Assembly: GCA_014155875.1 (NCBI GenBank)
Contig: JACEFZ010027928.1
Coordinates: forward strand, 96,001 to 160,000
Length of the DNA: 64,000 bases
From: Cepaea nemoralis
Taxonomy: Eukaryota; Mollusca; Gastropoda; Stylommatophora; Helicidae
Direction of reading: 5' to 3'
Text below: more notes on this DNA, generated by a model
Database searches by the model: none
What the model was told of the DNA's origin: nothing
What the model saw: the letters and a program-made list of their open reading frames with translations, nothing else
The DNA's letters: not shown here
How positions within the stretch are numbered: position 1 is the stretch's first letter

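Noticed and set aside
59773..61220. Reading frames of up to 204 codons with Pro-His-Thr-Ala-type repeats
   Set aside because: They arise because three 28-bp units make 84 bp, so stops are periodically absent. No start context, splice signal or homology supports a protein.
59132..61229. CRISPR array
   Set aside because: Units are directly adjacent with no unique spacers, and this is an animal genome; it is a minisatellite.
2246..64000. A polyglutamine (CAG) tract in this HTT segment
   Set aside because: No CAG run is present in any of the 25 exons; the first exon, where vertebrates carry it, is outside the window.

Overview
The window is animal nuclear DNA with split genes, GT-AG introns and a heavy load of LINEs, SINEs, DNA transposons and minisatellites. 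The one host gene is huntingtin (HTT) on the + strand. I can place 25 consecutive coding exons from 2246 to the right edge. They encode about 1,100 residues from the middle of the protein, beginning at the segment matching human '...LSYEKFH...CDGIMASG' and ending just after '...IRGIVEQEI'. Both ends of the gene, including any polyglutamine-coding first exon, lie outside. The species cannot be fixed from sequence alone. The HTT divergence, the tRNA-derived SINEs and the style of the LINEs suggest a lophotrochozoan invertebrate, most likely a mollusc (inference).

Layout: 1-1692 is the 3' half of a LINE (RTE-like, with a terminal C2H2 finger) in the intron before the first visible exon. 2246-18529 carries HTT exons 1-10, with introns holding LINE fragments, SINEs, a 161-bp MITE, (CTAA)n arrays and an 83-bp minisatellite. 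18766-22856 is a DNA-transposon block: a piggyBac element split by a piggyBac-type MITE, with two further MITE copies at 18766 and 41216. 23121-31334 has exons 11-14 and a decayed DD34D mariner inside a SINE. 33268-49705 has exons 15-21, several decayed LINEs and a (TTC)39 tract. 49706-58142 is a long intron with a nearly intact LINE (51951-55846) and a Tigger-like transposase relic. 58143-64000 has exons 22-25 and a 2.1-kb, 28-bp minisatellite.

The most notable observations are as follows. (i) HTT has suffered three separate tandem duplications, each copying the end of an intron plus the first 35-70 nt of the following exon, and each leaving a decayed partial exon upstream of the intact one. 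(ii) One HTT exon (7704-7815) has an apparent single-base insertion that breaks frame. (iii) A young GAA-tailed short retroelement family is present with four insertions bounded by matching 10-12 bp target duplications, and a LINE fragment in the same intron ends in the same GAACGA(A)GAAGAAG tail, expanded to 39 triplets, which suggests a LINE/SINE partnership. (iv) A piggyBac-type MITE family keeps the 5' coding start of its parent transposase. Apart from HTT, all coding potential seen belongs to mobile elements, most of it broken.
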